From Rhodohalobacter barkolensis (lineage in GTDB: Bacteria > Bacteroidota > Rhodothermia > Balneolales > Balneolaceae), in NCBI RefSeq assembly GCF_002834295.1, contig NZ_PISP01000002.1:310001-374000 (forward strand): a stretch of DNA of 64,000 bases, written 5' to 3'. The notes under the pieces were generated by a model. That model did no database searches, had not been told where the DNA came from, and saw only the letters and a list, made by a program, of their open reading frames with translations. Below are positions 53,471 through 61,962 of this stretch, piece after piece; the first letter of the stretch is position 1; every line of letters starts with the position of its first letter. Both the position numbers and the translations under genes were made by a program.

Positions 53471-54982
53471 ATGGACTATATGAAAAAGAGAAGCCATCTA
53501 ATTTCGCTTACCATTATAATGGGTTTGCTTATCCTCATAGCAGTTATCGTTGTGATTCGCACTGCTATGTTTCCTACAGGAATTGCAGGTGAAGACGTTA
53601 AGCCTGACATTGCCGAACGCCTGCAATCAATCAACGAGCGGCTTACTGCCCGTAGGATTGGTGAGGCAGTGAGTTTTCCAACAGTGATATATGATACCGG
53701 TCCCGCAGATTCTTCCGCTTTTCTTCGGCTGCATACCTGGTTGGAAGAAACCTATACGACCGCGCATCAGGTTATGGAACGGGAGGTTGTCAATGAACTG
53801 TCCCTTCTCTATCGATGGCCCGGACAAACGGAATGTCCTGCAATTGGATTTGTAAGCCATCTTGATGTGGTGCCGGTTGAAGAAGAGACTGAGGGAGAAT
53901 GGACTTATCCTCCTTTCGAAGGTGTAGTAGCGGATGGTTTTGTTTGGGGGCGAGGTGCAATTGATACCAAGGACAACTTGATCGCGGCGATGGAAGCGGT
54001 GGAGCGGATGGCCACACGCGGTTTCAACCCGGCTTGTGATGTCTACCTTCTTTTTGGCCACGATGAGGAGACCGGTGGGGAAAACGGAGCCGCCGCAATG
54101 GCTCGGCTTTTGAAAAGTCGCGGTGTTCACTTCGCTTGGCTTCTTGATGAGGGTGGCGGATTGGGACCAGATTGGTCGGGCCGAGTAGATCCGCCCCAGG
54201 CCAGCGTTGGTGTCAGCCATCAGGGCCATGCAACACTGAAATTGATGGCGAAGGCTGAAGGTGGACACAGCGCTTCAGGTGTGGAGAAAACAGCCATTAC
54301 GCAACTGACTACAGCATTGGCAGCCGTTGCAGAGTCACCTATGCCCGGTGGTATTGAAGGAGTTGCGAGAGAGGGTTTGATTCGTAAAGCAGCCGGTGGA
54401 AAGCTGCACCACCGGATTATGGCAGCAAATCTCTGGCTGTTTGAGCCTGTTGCCGAGCACATTTTGGAATCCAGTCCGGGCACCCGCGGACAAATACGCA
54501 CTACTATAGCGCCTACAGTTATTGAGGGAGGTTTCAAGGTAAATGTGTTGCCACAACAAGCTACGGCCTTAATCAGTGCACGCTTGCACTTCCGGGACGC
54601 TCCTGAAGACGTTTTAGATCATATCCGGAAAATTACTGAACCTTATGAAGTGAATGTTGAGTTAATAGATCCTACTTTCCCGGCAAGTTCACCAACCTCC
54701 AGTGACAGCCCTGCTTTTCTTGAACTGGAAAATGTACTCCGTGAGGTTCACGGGCCTTTGCGTGTTGTTCCTGTTTTTATGTCCGGAGCCACCGACTCCC
54801 GCTTCTACGCTGATATTGCGGGATCTCTATTCAACCATGAGGGGATATTGTGGGGTATAAATGCAAGCAGAGGACATCACAACACTGACGAGCGTCTCAC
54901 AACAAAATACCTGCCTCACGCCGTACTGATGCATGAGATGCTGATTGAAAGGCATGGGAACCTGGATGATAAGTATAGGTAA
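53471..54982 (+). CDS. M20-family metallopeptidase (carboxypeptidase S-like)
   Basis: The 503-residue protein has an N-terminal transmembrane anchor (LISLTIIMGLLILIAVIVVI) and an M20 peptidase domain. Metal-binding and catalytic motifs are SHLDVVPV (His and Asp), GRGAIDTKDN (Asp) and GHDEETGG (Glu pair), with a dimerisation/lid domain at about 250 to 370 and a final zinc-ligand histidine in GHHNTDERL. Length and order resemble carboxypeptidase S. It probably cleaves small peptides in the periplasm. The ATG at residue 4 (MKKRS) is an alternative start. The next gene begins 240 bases later. Confidence 0.92.
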   Translation: MDYMKKRSHLISLTIIMGLLILIAVIVVIRTAMFPTGIAGEDVKPDIAERLQSINERLTARRIGEAVSFPTVIYDTGPADSSAFLRLHTWLEETYTTAHQVMEREVVNELSLLYRWPGQTECPAIGFVSHLDVVPVEEETEGEWTYPPFEGVVADGFVWGRGAIDTKDNLIAAMEAVERMATRGFNPACDVYLLFGHDEETGGENGAAAMARLLKSRGVHFAWLLDEGGGLGPDWSGRVDPPQASVGVSHQGHATLKLMAKAEGGHSASGVEKTAITQLTTALAAVAESPMPGGIEGVAREGLIRKAAGGKLHHRIMAANLWLFEPVAEHILESSPGTRGQIRTTIAPTVIEGGFKVNVLPQQATALISARLHFRDAPEDVLDHIRKITEPYEVNVELIDPTFPASSPTSSDSPAFLELENVLREVHGPLRVVPVFMSGATDSRFYADIAGSLFNHEGILWGINASRGHHNTDERLTTKYLPHAVLMHEMLIERHGNLDDKYR

Positions 54983-55020
54983 GGACATCAGCGGAAATTT
55001 TCAGATAGAATATTAAAAAA

Positions 55021-55120
55021 TCCGGCAAGCAAAACTTTTATTTTGATTCCTTCCTTACATGAAAGCCTTGTAAGCAATTGAATTACATTGCTTTTATATT
55101 TTGAACTGGCAAATATGATC
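55021..55120 (+). repeat. Dispersed intergenic repeat, copy F (partial)
   Basis: Begins TCCGGCAAGCAAAACTTTTA and has the pyrimidine-rich ATTCCTTCCTTA stretch, matching copies B to D at the start. The later part differs and has no tRNA-like end. Confidence 0.45.
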
Positions 55121-55222
55121 CGCAAACTTTTCTGTCAGCATTGATTGAAATTAAGTCACTTCAAATTCTCTTCTTTTTTGGCTAACCTTAGCGCAAATCA
55201 AATATCAATCCAGAAGAGAACA

Positions 55223-55909
55223 ATGAACTCAATCATTTTACTGCACGGAGCCCTTGGAACATCCGATCAACTGAAACCCATTGCTGAACGTCTTGACCTT
55301 GAACAATCGATTCATCTGATGAACTTTGAAGGTCACGGCAGCGAATCCACACCGGATCGCCCTTTCCGCATGGAGCATTTTGTGGAGAATGTGATCGATT
55401 TTATGGATCAACATGCAATAGAAAAAGCAGATTTTTTCGGGTACAGCATGGGTGGGTATGTGGCCATGATGCTGGCAAAAGATCATCCCGGGAAAGTTGG
55501 AAAGGTTGCAACATTGGGTACGGTTTTGAAGTGGAGTTCTGAAGTGGCAGAGCGGGAAGTGAAATTTCTGAATCCGGATAAAATCAGGGAGAAGGTCCCT
55601 GCATTTGCGGCAGAGCTGGAAAATCGTCACCCGGCCGGATGGGAGAATGTTGCAGCGAAGACAAAAGATCTGTTGCTCGATCTGGGGAAGAACCCACGCA
55701 TTTCTGATTCGGAGTGGAGCTCAATCAGTCATAAGGTTCGTATACACACCGGCGACCGGGATGCCACCGCAGGCATTGGGCAGAGTCTGGATGTTTGCAA
55801 AAAGCTGCCAAACGGAGAACTTATGGTGCTGCCGGATACACCTCATCCTATTGAGAGGGCTAATCTAAACCTGCTGATTAGTTCATTGAATGATTTTCTA
55901 ACCCGATAG
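55223..55909 (+). CDS. Alpha/beta hydrolase
   Basis: The likely start is the ATG at 55,223 (MNSIILLHGALGTSDQLKPI), giving 228 residues; an ATG at 55,145 would add a 26-residue lead unlike the family. Motifs: LLHGALG oxyanion region, nucleophile elbow GYSMGGYV, acid in HTGDRD and histidine in DTPHPIER. The fold is that of cytoplasmic esterase or ring-cleavage-type hydrolases. The substrate is unknown. It is followed 3 bases later by the convergent MgtC-family gene. Confidence 0.88.
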   Translation: MNSIILLHGALGTSDQLKPIAERLDLEQSIHLMNFEGHGSESTPDRPFRMEHFVENVIDFMDQHAIEKADFFGYSMGGYVAMMLAKDHPGKVGKVATLGTVLKWSSEVAEREVKFLNPDKIREKVPAFAAELENRHPAGWENVAAKTKDLLLDLGKNPRISDSEWSSISHKVRIHTGDRDATAGIGQSLDVCKKLPNGELMVLPDTPHPIERANLNLLISSLNDFLTR

Positions 55910-55912
55910 AAC

Positions 55913-57175
55913 TCAAAACCAAAGCATATACATAGCAAGCAGGAAACCGGGTGTAACGGCAGTGATCAGCAGCAAAATAAGTGTGATACTTTTTTTGATG
56001 CCGACATAAAATGAGAAGATAAAACCTTTGACCAGCGTGTTTGTGATGGAAGCCAGGATAATTCCCATCACGGCGACTTCTTCCTTTAAATCTTCAGCCG
56101 ACATCTTTGACAGTGATAGAGTGATTGCATCTACATCCATCAGTCCGGATATGACAGAGAGAGCGTAGACACCCTGATCCCCAAACCACTCCTGCATTCC
56201 CTCAGAGAGAACAAGAATAGCTCCCAGTAACAGTCCGAACTGTATGGCAGTTTTTAGCTGAAAGGGATTTTTGAGCTTGATGGGTGAGGATTCTTCCGTG
56301 TGAATTTTAAACCGCCAAAGCCATAGGCCGGCAAAAATCAGTCCGGCAAACATCAAACTGATGGGAAGCCAAAGTTGATCGAGCAGCTGATAGTTAACCA
56401 CGCTGACCTCAATCAGGACTCGAATAAACATAATGGAAGAAGCCAGCAGCACTCCGGCCATAAAGATAAACGTTGTTTTACTCTTCTTGGCAAATTGTGC
56501 CAGACTGATGGTGACAGCCGTAGAAGATGCGAGTCCGCCCGCAAAGGATGTGAGCAAAGTCCCAAGATTTTTACCGGCTATTTTGATGGCTACATAACCC
56601 ACAAATGAGAGTCCGCTGATGAGGACGATCATCCACCAGACCCAATAGGGATTAAAAGCTTCCCAGGGTCCATATCCTTCATTTGGCAGCAACGGTAGAA
56701 GCACAACGGAGATCACCAACAGCTTGGTCCATGCGTAGATTTCCTTGCGGTTGATATTTCGCAGCCACCGGTGGAGTGTGGGTTTATATCCTAATAGTGC
56801 CGTAACGACAACCGTAGCGCCCAGTGCGGGTAGCTCATACCCAAACACGGACCAGGCAGACAGTGCAAAAACAAGCATGAGGGTAAATGCCGTAGTGGCT
56901 CCGACATCCTCATCTCTTTTCACATCCATGATGTGAGCTGCAATAATCATTGCCGTTACAGCCAGAAAAGCTGCGGCCATTACCCATTCGTGAATTTCAA
57001 GAGCCAGTAATCCCCAGACACCACCTAAGAGCCCCACAACTGAGAAAGTGCGGATACCGGCCATTCGATCCCCTTCTTCCTCTTTGCGCTCACTCCAGCC
57101 CCGCTCGATACCAATCAGAAGGCCAATGGATAGAGCAACCAAAAGTGAAAGTGATATATCGTGAAGTTCCTGCAT
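55913..57175 (-). CDS. MgtC/SapB family membrane protein with DUF4010
   Basis: The 420-residue membrane protein has an MgtC/SapB domain in the N-terminal 145 residues (LSLLVALSIGLLIGIERGWS, then the RTFSVVGLLGGV motif) and a DUF4010 domain in the rest, including FAGGLASSTAVTISLAQFAK. About 12 transmembrane helices are expected. MgtC proteins regulate magnesium homeostasis or ATP synthase; the DUF4010 fusion is a separate, uncharacterised type. The gene ends 3 bases from the hydrolase gene on the other strand. Confidence 0.9.
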   Translation of the reverse strand: MQELHDISLSLLVALSIGLLIGIERGWSERKEEEGDRMAGIRTFSVVGLLGGVWGLLALEIHEWVMAAAFLAVTAMIIAAHIMDVKRDEDVGATTAFTLMLVFALSAWSVFGYELPALGATVVVTALLGYKPTLHRWLRNINRKEIYAWTKLLVISVVLLPLLPNEGYGPWEAFNPYWVWWMIVLISGLSFVGYVAIKIAGKNLGTLLTSFAGGLASSTAVTISLAQFAKKSKTTFIFMAGVLLASSIMFIRVLIEVSVVNYQLLDQLWLPISLMFAGLIFAGLWLWRFKIHTEESSPIKLKNPFQLKTAIQFGLLLGAILVLSEGMQEWFGDQGVYALSVISGLMDVDAITLSLSKMSAEDLKEEVAVMGIILASITNTLVKGFIFSFYVGIKKSITLILLLITAVTPGFLLAMYMLWF

Positions 57176-57361
57176 GCGAGTTATTTATATATTGTAACTC
57201 TTGGTAATTTAACGATAATTATGGAATTGATGTTTCCTGTTCAGAAATGAGGGGCAGATAAACTTTACAAAATTGGTTGAAACTTACGGGCAAAGCTCCC
57301 TATATTTGGGGTCTGTTATAAATACGATTTTAAAGTCGTAAGACAGATTTTTTACTGAAAT

Positions 57362-57435
57362 GCACCCGTAGCTCAACTGGATAGAGTACCTGACTACGAA
57401 TCAGGCGGTTAGAGGTTCGAATCCTCTCGGGTGTA
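57362..57435 (+). tRNA. tRNA-Arg(ACG)
   Basis: A complete 74-base cloverleaf: acceptor GCACCCG with CGGGTGT (one G-U pair), D arm GCTC/GAGT, anticodon arm CCTGA-CTACGAA-TCAGG with anticodon ACG, variable loop CGGTT, T arm AGAGG-TTCGAAT-CCTCT and discriminator A. CCA is not encoded. ACG (wobble inosine) reads CGT, CGC and CGA. The integrase gene 258 bases downstream suggests that its 3' end is an attachment site. Confidence 0.95.
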
Positions 57436-57448
57436 CAACTAAAAATAT

Positions 57449-57490
57449 GGCCGTAGATGTGTTAAAAAAACGCATCTACGGCCTTTTTTT
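57449..57490 (+). terminator. Intrinsic terminator after tRNA-Arg
   Basis: GGCCGTAGATGTG (57,449 to 57,461) pairs with CGCATCTACGGCC (57,471 to 57,483), 13 pairs with one G-U, loop of nine bases, followed by TTTTTTT. Confidence 0.93.
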
Positions 57491-57561
57491 GTACGTTTTC
57501 TTACATTTTGTAAGGGAACAGAGGGGAACAAAATTCGCAAATCTCTTCCCTTCAATTCCCA

Positions 57562-57652
57562 ACTTTGGGGGTCACTTTGGGGGTCACTTTGGGGGTCAAT
57601 TTCTGATTCTGGGGGTCAGTTTGGGGGTCACTTTGGGGGCCAACAATCAGGT
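57562..57652 (+). repeat. G-rich direct repeats upstream of the integrase
   Basis: The unit TTTGGGGGTCA or a close form occurs about six times: three in tandem at a 13-base period from 57,566, then one CTGGGGGTCAG and two more at the same period near 57,611 to 57,648. These are probably integrase or excisionase arm-type binding sites of the island. They lie between tRNA-Arg and the integrase start. Confidence 0.65.
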
Positions 57653-57692
57653 ATATGTACCCTTCATTTTTTAATCATTATGGAGGAGCATT

Positions 57693-58868
57693 ATGGCTTA
57701 CTTAAAAAAACGCGGAAAAATCTACTATGCTAAATGGCATAAATCAGAAAATGGCAAAAGTTTTTCAGTGCAAAAATCTCTGAAAACACGTCACAAAGAT
57801 GTTGCAGAAAAAATGATTCGAGAACTTAATAAACTTGAATCATTAGGAAAGATCGATCCATTAGCGCGAAGTTTTGATCCAATCAGAGAACTTAAGAAGC
57901 TTGAGAAGCCACACCATGTAAGTTGCAAAACCGTTCGGGAAGCTGCCGACCGGTTTCTTGCAACCAAGGAACACAAATCGAAGGCTACGAAGGAAGCGTA
58001 TCAATGGGCTATCGATCATTTTATTGATCACAACAATCTTGTTAAAGCAGATCCTCTCGATATCACAGCAAGACATTTTGAGGAGATCATTTTTAAGCCG
58101 GGAATTAAGACAAATACCCGGCACTACTATTTCAGACACTTCCGAGCGTGGTGGAACTGGATGCTGAGGAAGAAATTTGTTGACGAGAATCTGTTTGAGC
58201 AAATCCGGCCCGATATGCCCGAGAAGCGGGAGAATACCCGGCCTAAGATGATTTCAGTAGAAGAGCTGCAGAAACTCTTTAAAGCGTATGACAAACACTA
58301 TGAAAAGGTTTCGAAACGTGATGATTTCTGCTTTATGAAAGCGCAGCACTGGTTCAAACCGTTGATGATGGTCTATTTTTATGCCGGACTCCGCCGGAAT
58401 GAAGCGGCTTATGATCCCAACCTGGAATACTCCGGACTGAAAGGGGAGAATCTGATTTATGAGAATGGAGAGTTGAGCTATATTTATCTACCGCCAACCA
58501 AGGGCAGGAAGGAGCGACAGATCCCAATCATCCAGGAGTTGAAAGAGAGCCTGGAAGAGTATTTGAAACTCCGGGGAAAAGTAAAGCGCAAAGAGTACGT
58601 ATTTGTCTATCTCGGCGGGGCACATGCCGGACGGCCGGTAACCGGTGAACGTGCTTATAAACTCTTTAAGGACTTTTTGGATGACGCTGATTTACCAAGC
58701 TCCAGAACCATTCACGGAATGAGGCACCAGGCTGTTACCACATGGATAGAGAAGGGATTTCACACAGCAGAGGCCGGTTATATGGCCGGGCACTCTTCAC
58801 AGCGTGTAACGGAAAAATACACGCATTTAACGGCGAAGAGGTTGAAGGAAAAGATGGATTCTCTATAA
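57693..58868 (+). CDS. Tyrosine recombinase integrase
   Basis: A 391-residue phage-type integrase. Residues 1 to 55 form an arm-binding AP2-like domain (KRGKIYYAKWHKSENGKSFS), about 80 to 180 a core-binding SAM-like domain, and 185 to 391 the catalytic domain with R234 (AGLRRNEA), H341 and R344 (HGMRHQ), H367 (AGHSS) and tyrosine Y376 (EKYTHL). All catalytic residues are present. GGAGGA precedes the ATG. It presumably inserts the island at the neighbouring tRNA-Arg(ACG). Confidence 0.95.
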   Translation: MAYLKKRGKIYYAKWHKSENGKSFSVQKSLKTRHKDVAEKMIRELNKLESLGKIDPLARSFDPIRELKKLEKPHHVSCKTVREAADRFLATKEHKSKATKEAYQWAIDHFIDHNNLVKADPLDITARHFEEIIFKPGIKTNTRHYYFRHFRAWWNWMLRKKFVDENLFEQIRPDMPEKRENTRPKMISVEELQKLFKAYDKHYEKVSKRDDFCFMKAQHWFKPLMMVYFYAGLRRNEAAYDPNLEYSGLKGENLIYENGELSYIYLPPTKGRKERQIPIIQELKESLEEYLKLRGKVKRKEYVFVYLGGAHAGRPVTGERAYKLFKDFLDDADLPSSRTIHGMRHQAVTTWIEKGFHTAEAGYMAGHSSQRVTEKYTHLTAKRLKEKMDSL

Positions 58869-58904
58869 AAATAATTTTGGAATAACTTTCACCTGTATTA
58901 CTTT

Positions 58905-58931
58905 GACACAAATTGTCCTGAAAATTTTGTC
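58905..58931 (+). promoter_or_regulatory. Candidate control-protein operator
   Basis: GACACAAATTGTC at 58,905 to 58,917 has matching GACA/TGTC arms, and AAAATTTTGTCA follows directly and abuts the ATG at 58,932. Two adjacent partial palindromes at the start of a small XRE gene in a restriction cluster resemble C-boxes. Confidence 0.45.
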
Positions 58932-59264
58932 ATGAAATTTAAATCAACATTCGGCGCCGTCATTAGGGAGATGAGAAAACAGAGAAACTTACCTATAAGG
59001 AAAGTAGCGGCTGTTCTAGATATTGATCCATCAACGTTGAGCAAGATTGAGAGAAATGAACGATCAGCAAATAAAGTTATGGTACTTAAGCTCGCTGAAT
59101 TGTTTGAAATTGACTCAGACGAATTATTAGTGTCATTTTTAAGTGACAAAATTGCAAACGAATTATTCGAAGAAGAAAATACAGAAGAAGTTTTAAAAGT
59201 AGCTGAAGAAAAAATTGAGTATTTAAAAAGTAAAAATATTAAGCAAGGTAATCTAAATTTTTAA
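58932..59264 (+). CDS. XRE-family control-type regulator of the RM cluster
   Basis: The 110-residue protein has an XRE helix-turn-helix (about residues 5 to 62: IREMRKQRNLPIRKVAAVLD, PSTLSKIERNERSA) and an acidic helical tail. Such small XRE proteins (C proteins) upstream of methyltransferase and endonuclease genes time restriction after modification. The methyltransferase ATG is only 3 bases after its stop. Confidence 0.82.
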   Translation: MKFKSTFGAVIREMRKQRNLPIRKVAAVLDIDPSTLSKIERNERSANKVMVLKLAELFEIDSDELLVSFLSDKIANELFEEENTEEVLKVAEEKIEYLKSKNIKQGNLNF

Positions 59265-59267
59265 ATT

Positions 59268-60848
59268 ATGTCAGAACTACTAACTATCAAAGAAGCTAGT
59301 AAATGGGCTTCAAAATTTTTGGAGAAGGACGTTACTACTTCCAATATTTCATACTTAATCCAGTATGGTCGCGTCCCTAAAGTTGGAGACAACGGGAATA
59401 CATTAGTTTCTAAAGAAGATTTAAAAAAGTATTACAAGGAAAATGGCGATTTAAAAGAGAAAGAATGGAAGAAAAAATTAGGCGATGACTTAAACTGGGC
59501 TTTATCGTTTTCAGAATACAAAGAATCAGAAACGACAAAACATGTTCATCGTTTACATCCCTATAAAGGGAAATTTATACCACAGCTTGTGGAGTATTTT
59601 ATAGATGACCATACAGATAAGTTTAAAAAGGATGTTTTTTTTAAACCAGGTGATGTAATATTAGATCCTTTTTGTGGCTCAGGCACAACTTTGGTTCAAG
59701 CAAATGAATTAGGAATGCATGCTGTAGGAATTGATGTTTCCTTATTTAATGCTCTTATAAGTAATTCAAAAGTTAGCAAATATGATCTAATTGATATTAA
59801 AAAAACAGCTGACAGGATTACTCAAGATTTAAAAGAGTTTTTATCAGATAGAAATAATATTGAGTTTGAAAGCAAGCTTTTAGATGAACTCAAGAGTTTT
59901 AACGATCAACACTTTCCTTCTCCTGAATTCAAGAGAAAAGCCAGAAATGGAGAAATTGATGAAAAGAAATATGGAAAGGAAAAAGAGAAGCAATTTTTAC
60001 CAATTTATCATAAGCTCATTGAAGAGTATGATATTCAATTGTTACAAAAGGATAACCAGGGGTTTCTTGATAAATGGTACCTCCAAGTTGTAAGAGATGA
60101 GATTGAGTTTGTATTTCAAAAATTAAAAGAGGTTGAAAATCCAAGAACCAAAGAGATACTCAGTATAGTATTAAGCCGTACAATTCGATCCTGTAGAGCT
60201 ACTACTCATTCAGATTTGGGTACCTTGAAGAAGCCTCAGCTTACTACGTACTATTGCAAGAAGCACGGTAAAATCTGTAAACCACTTTTTTCAATTTTAA
60301 GTTGGTGGAAAAGATATTCTAAAGATACAGTAAAGCGTCTATCGCAATTTGATGATTTGAGGACTGATACATTACAAAAATGTTTAACAGGTGACAGTAG
60401 AACGATAAATATTGTTACTTCCCTGAGTGAGAAAAGTCCAGATTTAGCAAAAATCGTAAAAGAAAAAAAAATTGATGGTATATTTTCAAGCCCACCTTAC
60501 GTCGGTTTGATAGATTATCATGAACAACACGCATATGCATACGATCTTTTTGGATTTGAAAGAAAGGATGAATTAGAAATTGGTCCTCTCTACAAAGGTA
60601 AAGGACAAGAGGCAAGAGATTCGTATGTGGAGGGTATTGCTGCTGTTTTAAATAATTGTAAGAAATATCTTAAAGAGGACTACGATATATTCTTAGTGGC
60701 AAATGATAAGAACAATCTCTATCCTGAAATTGCTGAAAAGGCCGGCATGAAAATTGTTAATCAATATAAAAGACCTGTATTGAATCGAGTTGAAAAAAAC
60801 CGATCAGCTTATGCTGAAATAATTTTTCATCTAAAAAGTCTCAATTAA
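59268..60848 (+). CDS. DNA amino-methyltransferase of a type II RM system
   Basis: The 526-residue enzyme has an N-terminal helix-turn-helix-like part (about 1 to 65: LTIKEASKWASKFLEKDVTT), then HRLHPYKGKFIPQLVEYFID, the SAM-binding motif I DPFCGSGTTLVQANELGMHA at about 133 to 152 and the catalytic motif IV SPPY at about 408. SPPY favours N4-cytosine methylation, though N6-adenine cannot be excluded. Motif I precedes motif IV with about 250 residues between them, which probably contain target recognition. It is followed 24 bases later by the endonuclease gene. Confidence 0.85.
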   Translation: MSELLTIKEASKWASKFLEKDVTTSNISYLIQYGRVPKVGDNGNTLVSKEDLKKYYKENGDLKEKEWKKKLGDDLNWALSFSEYKESETTKHVHRLHPYKGKFIPQLVEYFIDDHTDKFKKDVFFKPGDVILDPFCGSGTTLVQANELGMHAVGIDVSLFNALISNSKVSKYDLIDIKKTADRITQDLKEFLSDRNNIEFESKLLDELKSFNDQHFPSPEFKRKARNGEIDEKKYGKEKEKQFLPIYHKLIEEYDIQLLQKDNQGFLDKWYLQVVRDEIEFVFQKLKEVENPRTKEILSIVLSRTIRSCRATTHSDLGTLKKPQLTTYYCKKHGKICKPLFSILSWWKRYSKDTVKRLSQFDDLRTDTLQKCLTGDSRTINIVTSLSEKSPDLAKIVKEKKIDGIFSSPPYVGLIDYHEQHAYAYDLFGFERKDELEIGPLYKGKGQEARDSYVEGIAAVLNNCKKYLKEDYDIFLVANDKNNLYPEIAEKAGMKIVNQYKRPVLNRVEKNRSAYAEIIFHLKSLN

Positions 60849-60872
60849 GAGAAGGTTTTTAAAAAAATATCT

Positions 60873-61928
60873 ATGGATAACGTAAAAAAAGAAAAGATTG
60901 CTATTGAGGTAATTCGAACTCTTGCAGGTAGGTTTGACTCTTTTCCTGAGAATTCAGATTCAAATAGGAATGCACCTTTTCATAAAGCTTTCTTAAATGC
61001 ATTTAAAGATAATTTTAAGGAACTAGAGAAAGGTACTCCATATTTTATTTCTTTAAGCAGCTGGTTGCATGGTTTAAATACAACTTTAGGACAATCATTT
61101 TTTGAAAAGGTTGCACATATTTTATCTGACGGTGAAAAAAGGTCATTTACAGGTGATGATAGATTGCCTATTTCAAAGTATCAGACTGAGACTATTTCAG
61201 ATATTATTACTGATTTAAAAAACAAAGAAAAAACACCTTCTTTAGTTGATGAGAATGATTTGATATTTCAGAAGTACCAAAATAGTGATGGTAAACCCGT
61301 TGATTTCACAGCTGATGTTTTTTATCAAATAGATAACAAGGTTGTATGTATAGAATTGAAATCTGTGAAACCTAACGCTGGAGAGATAAGAGGTGAAAAA
61401 AGGAAAATACTAGAAGGAAAAGCATCACTTTGTAAGCTTTATAAAGACAAAGATATTAAGTTTTATTTTGGATTTCCTTTTGATCCAACAGGTGAGTCAG
61501 ATTATGATTACGATGTGCAAAGATTTTTAAATCATGTAATTGATGGTAATAAGTATTTAGATAGAGAAGAGGTGTTATTAGGACCAGCTTTATGGGATTA
61601 TTTATCAGGTGAAGAAAATACCATGCAAGAGCTCATTTCAATTATAAATGATATAGCAAAACCTGATTTTAAAAAAAAGCTGAGAAAGTTAAACGAAGAT
61701 GTGTTGTATTTAAATTTTGAAAATGATGAATATGATCGCTTATTGAAACAATGGCATTTATACAGAGAAGCACAATTTCGAAATGAAAAAAATGTCAAGA
61801 AAGTACAATCTTCTACTAATACCAAAATTAGAAAGAAATTTAATCAACAAAGATTTAAGACTGGTTCAACGAATTACGGAGAGTATAATGAGTCCAGAAT
61901 TCATGAATTATTAGACTTTATTGATTAA
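60873..61928 (+). CDS. TdeIII-family type II restriction endonuclease
   Basis: The 351-residue protein matches my memory of the TdeIII endonuclease family: an early NRNAPFHKAFLNAF segment, FISLSSWLHGLNTTLGQSFF and a PD-(D/E)XK core with D148 (FTADVFYQI) and E161-L-K163 (VVCIELKSVKPN). TdeIII recognises GGNCC to my recollection, so that target is a possibility here. The C-terminus is basic and probably flexible. The gene is part of an operon with the regulator and methyltransferase upstream. Confidence 0.8.
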   Translation: MDNVKKEKIAIEVIRTLAGRFDSFPENSDSNRNAPFHKAFLNAFKDNFKELEKGTPYFISLSSWLHGLNTTLGQSFFEKVAHILSDGEKRSFTGDDRLPISKYQTETISDIITDLKNKEKTPSLVDENDLIFQKYQNSDGKPVDFTADVFYQIDNKVVCIELKSVKPNAGEIRGEKRKILEGKASLCKLYKDKDIKFYFGFPFDPTGESDYDYDVQRFLNHVIDGNKYLDREEVLLGPALWDYLSGEENTMQELISIINDIAKPDFKKKLRKLNEDVLYLNFENDEYDRLLKQWHLYREAQFRNEKNVKKVQSSTNTKIRKKFNQQRFKTGSTNYGEYNESRIHELLDFID

Positions 61929-61962
61929 ATATTCTTTGCAGGCTATAAATTTCGGTGAATTT

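Noticed and set aside
53627-54268. 213-codon minus-strand frame inside the peptidase gene
   Set aside because: It lies fully within the well-supported M20 gene on the other strand and has no coherent domain.
57562-57652. CRISPR-like or VNTR array near the integrase
   Set aside because: The units are about 13 bases, too short for CRISPR, and are better explained as recombinase-binding repeats.
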